From Polymorphum gilvum SL003B-26A1 (GTDB taxonomy: Bacteria > Pseudomonadota > Alphaproteobacteria > Rhizobiales > Stappiaceae): a stretch of DNA of 64,000 nucleotides. The translations under genes and the position numbers were made by a program. The notes under the pieces are model-generated. The model was not told the DNA's origin. It worked only from the letters and a program-made list of their open reading frames with translations, and made no database searches. Positions 43,556 through 51,596 of the stretch are shown one piece after another; the stretch's first letter is position 1, and each line of letters begins with the position of its first letter. The stretch lies in contig NC_015259.1 in the NCBI RefSeq assembly GCF_000192745.1, forward strand, positions 3,115,001 to 3,179,000. The letters are read 5' to 3'.

Positions 43556-43750
43556 TCAGCCGCGCCGTTGCCTGAAGATCTGGTTCAGGCGCTCGATCTC
43601 GTCGACGAAGTCGGAGAAACGCCGGTTCGAGGCGGCCAGTTCCCTCAGCAGGGCGAGGCCCAGCGCCGAGGCGCTCGCCGCCCACAGGAACAGCGCCAGG
43701 TGGGCGAGGTCGCCGCGCTGCAGGACGGCCTCGATCAGGTCGCCGGTCAC
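43556..43750 (-). CDS. Small membrane protein after the GTA portal gene
   Basis: A 64-residue protein: GDLIEAVLQRGDLAHLALFL, a membrane segment (LALFLWAASASALGLALL), then a cytosolic tail SNRRFSDFVDEIERLNQIFR. GTG at 43748-43750 overlaps the portal stop (GTGA), showing coupling. This position carries a small single-pass protein in several rhizobial GTA clusters. The function is unknown. Confidence 0.75.
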   Translation of the reverse strand: MTGDLIEAVLQRGDLAHLALFLWAASASALGLALLRELAASNRRFSDFVDEIERLNQIFRQRRG

Positions 43751-44943
43751 GCGTCCGCCTCCGGCCCGACGCCGTAGCCGACCGCCTGGCGCTTCTCGTC
43801 GCGGCTCAGGAAGTCGGCCGCCGCGAGCCGGCGCCACAGCGCCTCGCGCTCGACCGACAGCGCCTCGACGGCGTCGAGGTCCGGCTCCAGGCGCAGCGCG
43901 CCGCCGTGCGCCGGCCCCAGCCAGGCGCCGAGCGCAAGGCCGGTTCGGCGGACCAGCGGCAGCACCGTCTGGCGCCAGAACGCCCGGCTCGCCTCCTGGA
44001 AGTTGGCATAGGTGTTGTCGCCAGGAATGCCGAGCAGCATCGGCGGCACGCCGAAGGCAAGCGCGATCTCGCGCGCCGCCTCGCGCTTGGCCTCGATGAA
44101 GTCCATGTCCTTGGGCGTCAGGCCCATCGGCTTCCAGTCGAGCCCCCCTTCGAGCAGCAGCGGCCGGCCGGCGTTGCGCGCGCCCTGGTAGCCGTCCTCC
44201 AGTTCCGCGCGCAGCCGGTCGAACTGCTCGGCCGACAGGTTCGCCGCCTCCGCCGCGCCGTAGACCAGCGCGCCGGAGGGCCGCGCGGCGTTGTCGAGCA
44301 GCGCCTTGTTCCAGGCCGAGGCGGCGTTGTGGATGTCGAGGCTCACCTGCGCGGCCTCGACCGGCGCGAAGCCGTAGTGATCGTTGAGCGGATGGAACAG
44401 CTTCAGCTGCCGCACCGGCGCGATGCCGTCGTCGGTCTCCGCGCCGATGCGCAGCGTCCGCCCGTGCGCGGTGTAGTCGAAGGCGACCGGCCAGCCCGCG
44501 TCGCCCGGCACCACCTTGATCCGGTCCGGGCGCAGGGCGTGCAGTTCGCGCGGGACACCATTGTTGGGCACCTGTTCCAGATAGGCGTTGCCGGCAACCA
44601 GCAGGTGGCCGTAGACCGTCTCGAAGAGGTCGGCGCCGCCTTGGGCGGCGTTCGGCCGGGCGAGCAGGTCGAGCAGCGGATGGGTGTCGAGCTCCTGCGC
44701 GCCGTCGTAGAGCAGGAACGGCACGCTCGCCGCCGCCTCGGCGACCATGCGCACACAGCGATGCACCACCGGGTTGCGGGCATAGCCCTCGCGGGCGAGC
44801 GCGGCATAGTCGCGCGGGCTCCACACCGGCTGGCCGGCGCCGTGCAGCGCGATCAGCGCCGCCGCCCGCGATGCCTTCCGCTCCACCGTTGCCGCCGAGT
44901 CACTAGGCGCGCGAAGCAAGTCCAGAAACCTGCGTAACACCAT
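43747..44943 (-). CDS. GTA portal protein, HK97 type (g3)
   Basis: A 398-residue portal protein, the ring through which DNA enters the head. Blocks: GYARNPVVHRCVRMVAEAAA, HPLLDLLARPNAAQGGADLF, HLLVAGNAYLEQVPN, GFAPVEAAQVSLDIHNAASA, AREIALAFGVPPMLLGIPGD, NTYANFQEASRAFWRQTVLP and ADFLSRDEKRQAVGYG. ATG at 44941-44943. A 267-base gap with a repeat separates it from the large terminase gene. Confidence 0.96.
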   Translation of the reverse strand: MVLRRFLDLLRAPSDSAATVERKASRAAALIALHGAGQPVWSPRDYAALAREGYARNPVVHRCVRMVAEAAASVPFLLYDGAQELDTHPLLDLLARPNAAQGGADLFETVYGHLLVAGNAYLEQVPNNGVPRELHALRPDRIKVVPGDAGWPVAFDYTAHGRTLRIGAETDDGIAPVRQLKLFHPLNDHYGFAPVEAAQVSLDIHNAASAWNKALLDNAARPSGALVYGAAEAANLSAEQFDRLRAELEDGYQGARNAGRPLLLEGGLDWKPMGLTPKDMDFIEAKREAAREIALAFGVPPMLLGIPGDNTYANFQEASRAFWRQTVLPLVRRTGLALGAWLGPAHGGALRLEPDLDAVEALSVEREALWRRLAAADFLSRDEKRQAVGYGVGPEADA

Positions 44944-45018
44944 GACGTCGCTTCCCTTTCCGCCGGCTGAAAGACCGCTTGAAGACGTTTACAAACCGAT
45001 TCCGCAAACGCCCCTGCC

Positions 45019-45069
45019 GTCACCCCGGGTGAGCGCAGCGAGACCCGGGGGCCACTCGGTGCCAGAGCG
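45019..45069. repeat. Interspersed palindromic repeat, copy 2
   Basis: GTCACCCCGGGTGAGCGCAG, then CGAGACCCGGGGGCCACTCG and GTGCCAGAGCG: same unit as at 39648-39699 and 47775-47827. It lies in the 267-base gap between terL and portal genes. A GGCTCTCCGCTTCGCTGCGG-type dyad follows near 45136. Confidence 0.75.
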
Positions 45070-45210
45070 CCGGTTGTCGGCGAAATGCTTGCCGCGCCCT
45101 TCGTTCCTGCGGCCAACGGGCCCGCGAGTAGGCCCCGGCTCTCCGCTTCGCTGCGGCCGGGGCGACGCGGAGAGTGCAGGGCAATGTCCCCGCCACACCC
45201 ACCGCCGTCG

Positions 45211-46560
45211 CTACAACCGCCGCAGTCGCGGCTCGCCGCGGCCGGCGGGCATCAACTCGCTCAGCGCCCAGACCAGGGCGTCGAGCCGGTCGGGCGAGCG
45301 CCCCGAGGACAGGCCGCCCGGGCCGAAGTCGGCCATCTCGTCCTCCAACTCGGGCAAGGCGCCGACGTGGCGCACCCGGCCCTGGTCGTAGAGCATCGCC
45401 ACCGGCTCGGCGCGCAGCAGCTTGCCGCGCGTCGCCCGCACGCAGCGCACCGGCACCGCCGGGTCGATGCCGGCGATCACCGCGCGCACCATGTCGCCGC
45501 CCTGGTTGACCTCGGCGACCAGGCAGTCGGCCCGGTAGTGATGCCACAGCGCCACCGCCGCGCCGGCCCAGTCGGCCGGGCGCGCCGGGCGCCGGCTGCG
45601 GTCGGCGAGCACATAGGCGACGCCATCGGCGCCAAGCCCGGCGACGATCAGCCCGCAGCCGTCCGAGCGCCTGGTCGCGGTCGCCGGCGGATCGACGGCG
45701 ACGACGATGCGGACAAGCGCGTCGGGCGCCCGGTCGACCCGGCAGGCCTCCAGTGCGTCGCGCCGCCACAGCGCGTCGGGCCGGTCCTCGATCAGTTCGC
45801 CGTCGAGTTCCTGGCGGCCGAGCCGCGTGCCCTGGTAGCGGGCGACGATGCGTTCCAGGAAGCCGGGCGCCAGGAACAGTGCGTTGGCCCTGGTCGGCGC
45901 ATGGGTCAGCGCCGTGCCGGGTAGGTCGATGAGCCGCTTGAGCAGCGGCACCGGCCGCGGCGTCGTGGTCACCAGCTGGCGAGGGCGCGCCCCCAGGCGC
46001 AGGCCGAACTGCAGCATGTCGAAAGTCTCCTCGGCGTGTCGCCACTTGGCGAGTTCGTCGGACCAGGCGATGTCGAACTGCGGCCCGCGCAGGGCCTCCG
46101 GGTCCTCGGCGGAAAAGGCCTGTGCCACCGCCCCGTTGGGCCATTCCAGGCGCCGGCGGCTCGGGTTCCAGGCCGGGCGCTCGTGGCGCGGGTGGACGGC
46201 GAGCAGGCCCGAGACGCCCTCGATCATGACCTCGCGCACGTCGGCGAAGGTCTCTCCGACCAGCGCGATGCGCCCGGCGACGGCCGCCTCGCACCAGCGG
46301 TGGCCGAGCGCGCGGGCGCGGATCCATTCCGCTCCCGCCCGCGTCTTGCCGGCGCCGCGTCCGCCCATCAGCAGCCACAGCGACCACGCTCCCGGCGGCG
46401 GCATCTGGTGGCCATGGGCGAAGGTCGGCCAGTCATGCAGCAGGAACGCCATCTCCTGGGGCGTCAGCGCGTCCAGAGCCGCCTCGATCCGGCCCTCCCT
46501 CCGGCAGGCGGCCAAGGCGTTGCGCAAGCTCCTGGCGCAGGGCGTCGGGGTCGACGTCAT
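45211..46560 (-). CDS. GTA large terminase (g2)
   Basis: A 449-residue packaging motor. ATPase: Walker A GGRGAGKT at residues 66-73 in WLLMGGRGAGKTRAGAEW, Walker B-like FDIAWSDELAKW, and the coupling motif QLVTTTPRPVPLL. The nuclease domain contains IVVAVDPPATATRRSDGCG, CLVAEVNQGGDMVRA and DRLDALVWALSELM. The ATG at 46558-46560 lies 128 bases inside the end of the small terminase gene; an internal ATG (MAFLLHDW) is an alternative start that would shorten the protein by 36 residues. Confidence 0.95.
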   Translation of the reverse strand: MTSTPTPCARSLRNALAACRREGRIEAALDALTPQEMAFLLHDWPTFAHGHQMPPPGAWSLWLLMGGRGAGKTRAGAEWIRARALGHRWCEAAVAGRIALVGETFADVREVMIEGVSGLLAVHPRHERPAWNPSRRRLEWPNGAVAQAFSAEDPEALRGPQFDIAWSDELAKWRHAEETFDMLQFGLRLGARPRQLVTTTPRPVPLLKRLIDLPGTALTHAPTRANALFLAPGFLERIVARYQGTRLGRQELDGELIEDRPDALWRRDALEACRVDRAPDALVRIVVAVDPPATATRRSDGCGLIVAGLGADGVAYVLADRSRRPARPADWAGAAVALWHHYRADCLVAEVNQGGDMVRAVIAGIDPAVPVRCVRATRGKLLRAEPVAMLYDQGRVRHVGALPELEDEMADFGPGGLSSGRSPDRLDALVWALSELMPAGRGEPRLRRL

Positions 46561-47161
46561 GGCGTGTCTCCTCCGCGCGCGCCTTCTGCAGCGCCAGCAG
46601 CATGTCGAGCGTGCGGGCGAGGCTGGCCAGCGTCTTGGCCGTGCGGTCGACCTCGGCCAGGCTCTCGATGCCCGCTGCCGCCTCGCCCCGGCCGTCGCCG
46701 GCAGGATCGTGGCGCGCCTCGCGCGCCATCAGCCGGCCGAGCCGGTCCTCCAGCCGCGCCACCTGCTTCTCGAACGCCCGGTACAGTCGGGCGACCATCT
46801 GCGCCCGCGCCTGCGGGCTCGCCTCGGCCAGCGCCGAGGCGACCTCCGAGCGTCGCACCCAGCCGTGCTTTCTCGCCCGGTTGTGCACCTGGCTGTCCGA
46901 AACGCCCAGCCGCTCGACGATGGACAGGACCGGCGTCTCCGTCTCCTCGTAGAGCCGGCGCGCCTCGGCCCAGATCTCGGGCGCGTGATTGACATAACTC
47001 CGCCCGCCCGCCAGGCCCGCCGCTGCGCCGTCCCGATTGCCGTCCGGACCGCCGTCCGGGGCGTTCGCGAGCGCCTCCTCCGGGTCGCGTCCCGGCCCCT
47101 CCCCGAAATTGCCCCGCGGAGCGCAAGCCTGCGCGCCGCCGCTCTCGTCCGCGTCGGTCAT
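46433..47161 (-). CDS. GTA small terminase (g1)
   Basis: A 242-residue DNA-recognition subunit candidate. An N-terminal Gly/Asp-rich tail leads to an HTH region (HAPEIWAEARRLYEETETPV; LSIVERLGVSDSQVHNRARK; HGWVRRSE), then a long helical part (ARLYRAFEKQVARLEDRLGR; LAEVDRTAKTLASLARTLDM; LLALQKARAE). HTH plus coiled-coil and position directly before terL fit. ATG at 47159-47161 follows AGAGGA; the frame extends upstream only through tandem-repeat DNA. The overlap with terL (128 bases) is unusually long. Confidence 0.85.
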   Translation of the reverse strand: MTDADESGGAQACAPRGNFGEGPGRDPEEALANAPDGGPDGNRDGAAAGLAGGRSYVNHAPEIWAEARRLYEETETPVLSIVERLGVSDSQVHNRARKHGWVRRSEVASALAEASPQARAQMVARLYRAFEKQVARLEDRLGRLMAREARHDPAGDGRGEAAAGIESLAEVDRTAKTLASLARTLDMLLALQKARAEETRHDVDPDALRQELAQRLGRLPEGGPDRGGSGRADAPGDGVPAA

Positions 47162-47463
47162 GACAGATATCCTCTGTTCGCTGCCCACGACGCCTCCTGC
47201 CGCTGCCCGCGTCTCGCAAGCCTCATGGTGAGGAAGGGGCGCAAGGTCCCATCCCGAACCATGGGCGGCAGGCTCCGGAGGTCGTATCCTTCGAAACAGT
47301 CGCTGGCGCGGCTTCTTCGGACTCAGGCTGCACGTCGCTGGCGACAGACGACCCACCGCGGTCATCCCCGTCTTGCGGGGGATCCAATCGGCGGGCCGGC
47401 CGATCTGGACCGGCCGATCTGGGCCATCCGGTCGATCGCGACATGTACGGCAGCGGCCGGTCG

Positions 47464-47511
47464 CGGCAGCGGCAGCGGCAGCGGCAGCGGCAGCGGCAGC
47501 GGCAGCGGCAG
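47464..47511. repeat. Tandem repeat (CGGCAG) x 8
   Basis: Eight perfect copies of CGGCAG without interruption. Being a 6-base unit, copy number changes would not shift any frame. It lies about 300 bases upstream of the small terminase start, between the promoter candidate and g1. Confidence 0.95.
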
Positions 47512-47584
47512 GCTCCGCCGCACAGGACTTATCCCCGCCCCGCAGCGTCGGCATCACACTGTCCCGTAATTGTTCCGGCACTGC

Positions 47585-47631
47585 CCCGCGCCGCCCGCGC
47601 CGCCCGCGCCGCCCGCGCCGCCCGCGCCGCC
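47585..47631. repeat. Tandem repeat of a 9-base unit (CCGCCCGCG), about 5 copies
   Basis: Four exact copies (47591-47626) with partial copies on both sides. It sits just downstream of the leftward promoter candidate, in what would be the untranslated leader of the GTA transcript. Confidence 0.95.
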
Positions 47632-47678
47632 ATGCCCCCAAGGCATCGCCCGGCGCGCAGTTTTCGGATCATGGCAAA

Positions 47679-47720
47679 ACCCTACCCGAGCAGCGTCACG
47701 CTGTCAAGGAATTTTTTCCT
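47679..47720 (-). promoter_or_regulatory. Candidate promoter for the GTA operon
   Basis: On the minus strand TTGACA (complement of 47702-47707) and TAGGGT (complement of 47679-47684) are separated by exactly 17 bases. An AGGAA-TTTT-TTCCT dyad (47707-47720) abuts the -35 box and could bind a regulator. Transcription would run toward the small terminase, about 510 bases away. It is the best promoter-like match in the region. Confidence 0.55.
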
Positions 47721-47774
47721 ATACCTCGCCCGCAGCCATCGCCCGGGCGCGCGCAGGGCACGCCCCCCTCCGCC

Positions 47775-47827
47775 GTCACCCCGGGCGAGCAGCGCGAGAC
47801 CCGGGGCCCACGCGGTGCCGGAGCGGC
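47775..47827. repeat. Interspersed palindromic repeat, copy 3
   Basis: GTCACCCCGGGCGAGCAGCG, then CGAGACCCGGGGCCCACGCG and GTGCCGGAGCGGC: same unit as copies 1 and 2. It lies between the GTA promoter candidate and the DUF883 gene. Confidence 0.75.
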
Positions 47828-47921
47828 GAGGTTTCGGTCCGCGGCGCGGCGGAACCATCGAAGCGACCGCGCGTTTGCCCGGCGAACCCGATTGACCTGC
47901 ACCAGATCGAAGGAGACCCCC

Positions 47922-48269
47922 ATGGCCACCGCCCAAGCGATCAAGACCAACAACAGCAAGACCGAGCCCGCCATCGAAGAGACCCGCGACGACCTCGCCG
48001 CGCAGATCGCAGCGCTCAAGGCCGACCTGTCCAGCCTGACCGCCCGCATCGCCGGCCTTGGCGAGACCGGCGCGCGCGCGCTGCGCACCGAGACGAAGAC
48101 CGCCACCGCCAAGGCCGCCGCGACCGGCGAGGCGCTGATCCACGAGCTGGCCGCGCGCGAGCGCGAACTGGAACTGCGCGCCCGCGCCGGCATCCGCGAG
48201 CATCCGCTGCAGGCGGTGGCGATCGCCGCCGGCGTCGGCTTCCTCGCCGCCCTGCTGGTGCGCCGGTAA
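47922..48269 (+). CDS. DUF883 family membrane-associated protein
   Basis: A 115-residue protein: a hydrophilic helical part (IEETRDDLAAQIAALKADLS; ALIHELAARERELELRARAG) and a C-terminal membrane segment (HPLQAVAIAAGVGFLAALLV) ending RR. This is the ElaB/YqjD/DUF883 layout; such proteins anchor in the inner membrane and some bind ribosomes. ATG at 47922 follows AAGGAGA. It precedes the membrane protein gene at 48282 by 12 bases. Confidence 0.85.
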   Translation: MATAQAIKTNNSKTEPAIEETRDDLAAQIAALKADLSSLTARIAGLGETGARALRTETKTATAKAAATGEALIHELAARERELELRARAGIREHPLQAVAIAAGVGFLAALLVRR

Positions 48270-48281
48270 GCGGCCGGCGCG

Positions 48282-48718
48282 ATGGCGCTCTCGCACACCC
48301 TGGCCGGAGTCCTGACGCTGGACGGCCCGGCGCTGACGCGCCGGCTCCGCCAGGCCGCGCTGCTGTGGCTCGCCGCCGGGACGGCCGGGCTCGTCGCGTC
48401 CGGGCTCCTCGGCGCTGCCCTGACCGTCTGGCTTGCTGGCCGGATCGGCACCGTCGCGGCCCTGTCCGTGCTCGGCGGCGTGCTTGCGCTCGCCGCCGCC
48501 GGGCTGGGCTCGCCAACGTGCTCGCCGAGCGCCGCTACCGGCGCCGGCAGGCGGCGGCGACCGCCGCCCAGGCGGCCCGCATCTCAGGAGCTCTGGTGCT
48601 GGCGCGCAGCCTCGCCGGCGGCCTCGGGCCGAAGGCCGGCCTCGTGCTGCCGCTCGTCGCCGCCGGGCTCTATCTGGCGACCCGGCCGCGACACGACGGC
48701 GGCGACGAGGACGTCTGA
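48282..48718 (+). pseudogene. Small membrane protein (phage-holin-superfamily-like), one-base frameshift
   Basis: The start MALSHTLAGVLTLDGPALTR and two hydrophobic stretches (LLWLAAGTAGLVASGLLGAA; LSVLGGVLALAAAGLG) are in one frame. The continuation LANVLAERRYRRRQAAATAA, then SLAGGLGPKAGLVLPLVAAG and LYLATRPRHDGGDEDV is in the next frame and stops at 48718. Adding a base near 48505-48510 (GGGCTGGGCTC) joins them into about 145 residues. Such proteins often follow DUF883 genes. The repeated short G runs make a base-calling loss plausible. Confidence 0.75.
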
Positions 48719-48882
48719 CCGCCCGCGCGCGACCCGCCGGCCGCGCCCCTGCCCAGCCCCGCCCCCCAGATCCGGCCAAGATCCGGCCCAGATCCAGCTT
48801 TGTTAACCCCTTTGCGGCGACACTGGTCCGGCCCGGCCGCCTCCCCGGCGGCCGGCCGTCTCAGGACAGGACCCGCCGCCGC

Positions 48883-50502
48883 ATGCTCGCGCCCCGCTAC
48901 TTCGCCTATTATGCCTGCCTGGCGCTGTGCGCCGTGTTCCTCGCCCTCGCCCTGCTCGCCGATCCGGCCCTTGCTTGGCCGCTGGCGATCCTCGTGCCGC
49001 TGGCCGCCGTCGGCACCCGCGACCTGGTCCAGCCGCGCCACGCGATCCTGCGCAACTATCCGCTGATCGGCCACCTGCGCTTCCTGTTCGAGGACATCCG
49101 CCCCGAACTCAGGCAGTATTTCTTCGAGTCCAACCAGGACGGCCGGCCGTTTTCGCGCGAGCGCCGCTCGCTGGTCTATCAGCGCGCCAAGAACGAGGAG
49201 GGCAACATGCCCTTCGGCACCGAGATCGACGTCGACGCCGAGGACTACCAGTGGGTCAACCATTCGCTGGCGCCGAAGGAACACGCGCCGGAGGTGCCGC
49301 GGGTGGCGATCGGCGGGCCGGACTGCCGCCAGCCCTATTCGGCCTCGCTCTACAACATCTCGGCGATGAGCTTCGGCTCGCTCAGTGCCAATGCCATCCT
49401 GGCCCTGAACAAGGGCGCCAAGCTCGGCACCTTCGCCCACGACACCGGCGAGGGCGGCATCTCGCGCTATCACCGCGAATTCGGCGGCGACCTGATCTGG
49501 GAGATCGGCTCGGGCTATTTCGGCTGCCGCACCCCGGACGGCCGCTTCGACCCCGACCGCTTCGCCGCCCAGGCGAGCGACCCGCAGGTCAAGATGGTCG
49601 AGGTCAAGCTCAGCCAGGGTGCCAAGCCCGGCCACGGCGGCGTGCTGCCCGGCTCCAAGGTCACCGAGGAGATCGCCGAGGCGCGCGGCGTGGCGGTCGG
49701 CGAGGAGTGCGTATCGCCCGCCGCGCACAGCGCGTTCGCGACCCCGGTCGAGCTTCTGCAGTTTGTCGCAAGGCTCCGGCAGCTATCCGGCGGCAAGCCG
49801 GCGGGTTTCAAGCTGTGCATCGGACACAAGTGGGAGTTCATGGCCATCGCCAAGGCGATGCTGGAGACCGGCATCACCCCGGACTTCATCGTCGTCGACG
49901 GCGGCGAGGGCGGCACCGGGGCGGCGCCGGTGGAGTTCTCGAACCGGCTCGGAACCCCGCTCAAGGAGGGATTGTCCTTCGTTCACAACGTGTTGGTCGG
50001 CACCAACCTGCGCGAACGGATCCGCATCGGGGCGAGCGGCAAGCTGATCAGCGCCTTCGACCTGGCCAGCGCTCTGTGCCTGGGCGCCGACTGGTGCAAC
50101 TCCGCCCGCGGCTTCATGTTCGCCATCGGCTGCATCCAGTCGCAGAGCTGCCACACCAACCGCTGCCCGACCGGGGTCGCCACCCAGGACAGGCGCCGCC
50201 AGCAGGCCTTGGTGGTGCCGGACAAGGCCCAGCGGGTCGCCAACTTTCACCGCAACACCTTGAAAGCCTTGGCAGGTTTCACCGCGGCCGCCGGCCTCGA
50301 GCACCCCAAGGAGTTCACCCCGGCGCATTTCTACCTGCGCGAGGGCCATGGCGACGTCCTGCCCGCCAGCAAGGCGCTGCGCTGGCTGGCGCCCGGTGCC
50401 CTGCTCGCGGGCGAAGACATCCCCGGCTATTCGAACTACTGGCAGATGGCGACCGCCGACAGCTTCCAGCCGGTCCGCCCGGTCGCCCCGCCGACCTCCT
50501 GA
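48883..50502 (+). CDS. FMN-binding glutamate synthase-related protein
   Basis: A 539-residue protein: two N-terminal membrane segments (YFAYYACLALCAVFLALALL; ALAWPLAILVPLAAVGTRDL) joined to a glutamate-synthase central/FMN domain. Blocks are YNISAMSFGSLSANAILALN, GAFAHDTGEGGISRYH-like residues, KLSQGAKPGHGGVLPGSKVT, DFIVVDGGEGGTGAAPVEFS, and the cysteine-bearing CIQSQSCHTNRCPTGVATQD that binds Fe-S in glutamate synthase. It lacks the glutaminase domain, so its donor and product are unknown. ATG at 48883 is chosen as the first start near the membrane segment. Confidence 0.9.
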   Translation: MLAPRYFAYYACLALCAVFLALALLADPALAWPLAILVPLAAVGTRDLVQPRHAILRNYPLIGHLRFLFEDIRPELRQYFFESNQDGRPFSRERRSLVYQRAKNEEGNMPFGTEIDVDAEDYQWVNHSLAPKEHAPEVPRVAIGGPDCRQPYSASLYNISAMSFGSLSANAILALNKGAKLGTFAHDTGEGGISRYHREFGGDLIWEIGSGYFGCRTPDGRFDPDRFAAQASDPQVKMVEVKLSQGAKPGHGGVLPGSKVTEEIAEARGVAVGEECVSPAAHSAFATPVELLQFVARLRQLSGGKPAGFKLCIGHKWEFMAIAKAMLETGITPDFIVVDGGEGGTGAAPVEFSNRLGTPLKEGLSFVHNVLVGTNLRERIRIGASGKLISAFDLASALCLGADWCNSARGFMFAIGCIQSQSCHTNRCPTGVATQDRRRQQALVVPDKAQRVANFHRNTLKALAGFTAAAGLEHPKEFTPAHFYLREGHGDVLPASKALRWLAPGALLAGEDIPGYSNYWQMATADSFQPVRPVAPPTS

Positions 50503-50655
50503 CGCGGCCCGCATCTGGCGACTGTTCACGAGACGGGAACGATACGTCGAGCAGCGCGCCCCTTATCCCGAGTGCCGGCGCGCTCTATCTGGCCAGTGTG
50601 ACTGGAGGAAACCCATCACGGGTGTCCTCCTGCCCGACCAGGGAGACAACACGCC

Positions 50656-51588
50656 ATGCTGAACCAGATCCTCGGCCTGCATCACGTCACCTCGATCGCC
50701 GGCGACGCACAGGTGAACAATGCCTTCTTCACGAAGGTGCTGGGACTGCGCCGGGTCAAGCAGACCGTCAACTTCGACTCCCCCGACGTCTATCATCTCT
50801 ATTACGGCGACGCGGCCGGAACGCCCGGTTCGGTGATGACCTACTTCCCGTTTCCCGGCGCGCGGTCCGGCCGGCCGGGCACCGGCGAGATCGGCACCAC
50901 CGCCTTCTCGGTGCCGAAGGGCGCCCTGCCCTACTGGCGCGACCGCTTCACGGCACTCGGCGTCGATGGGCTGAAGGACGAGACGCTGTTCGGCGAGAAC
51001 CGCCTGCTGTTCGCCGGCCCGGACGGCGACGGCTTCGCGCTGGTCGAGGTCGCCGACGACCCCCGCTCACCCTGGACCGGTGCCGACATTCCGGAGGACG
51101 CCGCGGTGCGCGGCTTCCACTCCGCGGCCCTGCGGCTGCGCGACGCCGGCGCCACGGCCGAACTCCTCGGCTTCATGGGCTACGAGGAGACCGATGGAGC
51201 CGACGGCGTCCGCCGCTTCGCCCTCGCCACGGGCAACGGCGCCGATGTCATCGACATCGAGATCATGCCGTCCATCGCCGCCGCGCAGCAGGGCGCCGGC
51301 TCGGTCCACCACATCGCCTTCTCCGTGGAGGACCGTGCCCGCCAGCTCGAGGTCCGCAAGGCGCTGATGGACACCGGGTTCCAGGTCACGCCCGTGATCG
51401 ACCGAGACTATTTCTGGGCGATCTACTTCCGCACCCCCGGCGGCGTGCTGTTCGAAATCGCCACCAACGAGCCGGGCTTCGATCGCGACGAGGACACTGC
51501 CCATCTCGGCGAAACCCTGAAGCTGCCGACCCAGCATGCGCATCTGCGTGCGTATCTGGAACGGCATCTGCCGCCGCTCGAAGACTGA
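50656..51588 (+). CDS. mhqO: Ring-cleaving dioxygenase, VOC superfamily (MhqO-like)
   Basis: A 310-residue protein of two VOC modules: LGLHHVTSIAGDAQVNNAFF then TKVLGLRRVKQTVNFDSPD, YHLYYGDAAGTPGSVMTYFP, and a second module with HHIAFSVEDRARQLEVRKAL and YFRTPGGVLFEIATNEPGFD. His and Glu metal ligands (H in LHHVTS and VHHIAF; E in FEIATNEPG) are present. MhqO-type enzymes open hydroquinone-like rings. It is followed 8 bases later by an esterase-type hydrolase, as in mhqNOD/mhqED operons. The symbol is by similarity. Confidence 0.87.
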   Translation: MLNQILGLHHVTSIAGDAQVNNAFFTKVLGLRRVKQTVNFDSPDVYHLYYGDAAGTPGSVMTYFPFPGARSGRPGTGEIGTTAFSVPKGALPYWRDRFTALGVDGLKDETLFGENRLLFAGPDGDGFALVEVADDPRSPWTGADIPEDAAVRGFHSAALRLRDAGATAELLGFMGYEETDGADGVRRFALATGNGADVIDIEIMPSIAAAQQGAGSVHHIAFSVEDRARQLEVRKALMDTGFQVTPVIDRDYFWAIYFRTPGGVLFEIATNEPGFDRDEDTAHLGETLKLPTQHAHLRAYLERHLPPLED

Positions 51589-51596
51589 AGTCTGCC

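Larger units (their letters stand above)
47162..47921. other. Gene-free, repeat-rich region upstream of the GTA operon
   Basis: About 760 bases with no convincing gene. 47219-47335 resembles a degenerate copy of a widespread alphaproteobacterial intergenic repeat (CCTCATGGTGAGGAAGGG, CGTATCCTTCGAAACAG, TTCTTCGGACTCAGG). 47361-47380 holds a GTCATCCCCGTCTTGCGGGG dyad. Then come a 6-base and a 9-base tandem repeat, a leftward promoter, and copy 3 of the palindromic repeat. Long open frames here encode only Ala or Arg/Gly runs. Confidence 0.6.

Noticed and set aside
45130-45170. GGCTCTCCGCTTCGCTGCGG dyad as a terminator for the large terminase gene
   Set aside because: No T-run on the minus strand and imperfect arms; more likely part of a dispersed repeat.
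29756-47161. Ordinary prophage
   Set aside because: No integrase, excisionase, repressor or replication genes and no attachment-like repeats; gene order and protein types are those of RcGTA.
47464-47631. Possible CRISPR-like array
   Set aside because: Units of 6 and 9 bases are directly adjacent with no spacers; these are simple tandem repeats.
47162-47641. Upstream extension of the small terminase ORF with an Ala run
   Set aside because: It is translation of the (CGGCAG)n and 9-base repeats; the better start is at 47161 with a ribosome-binding site.
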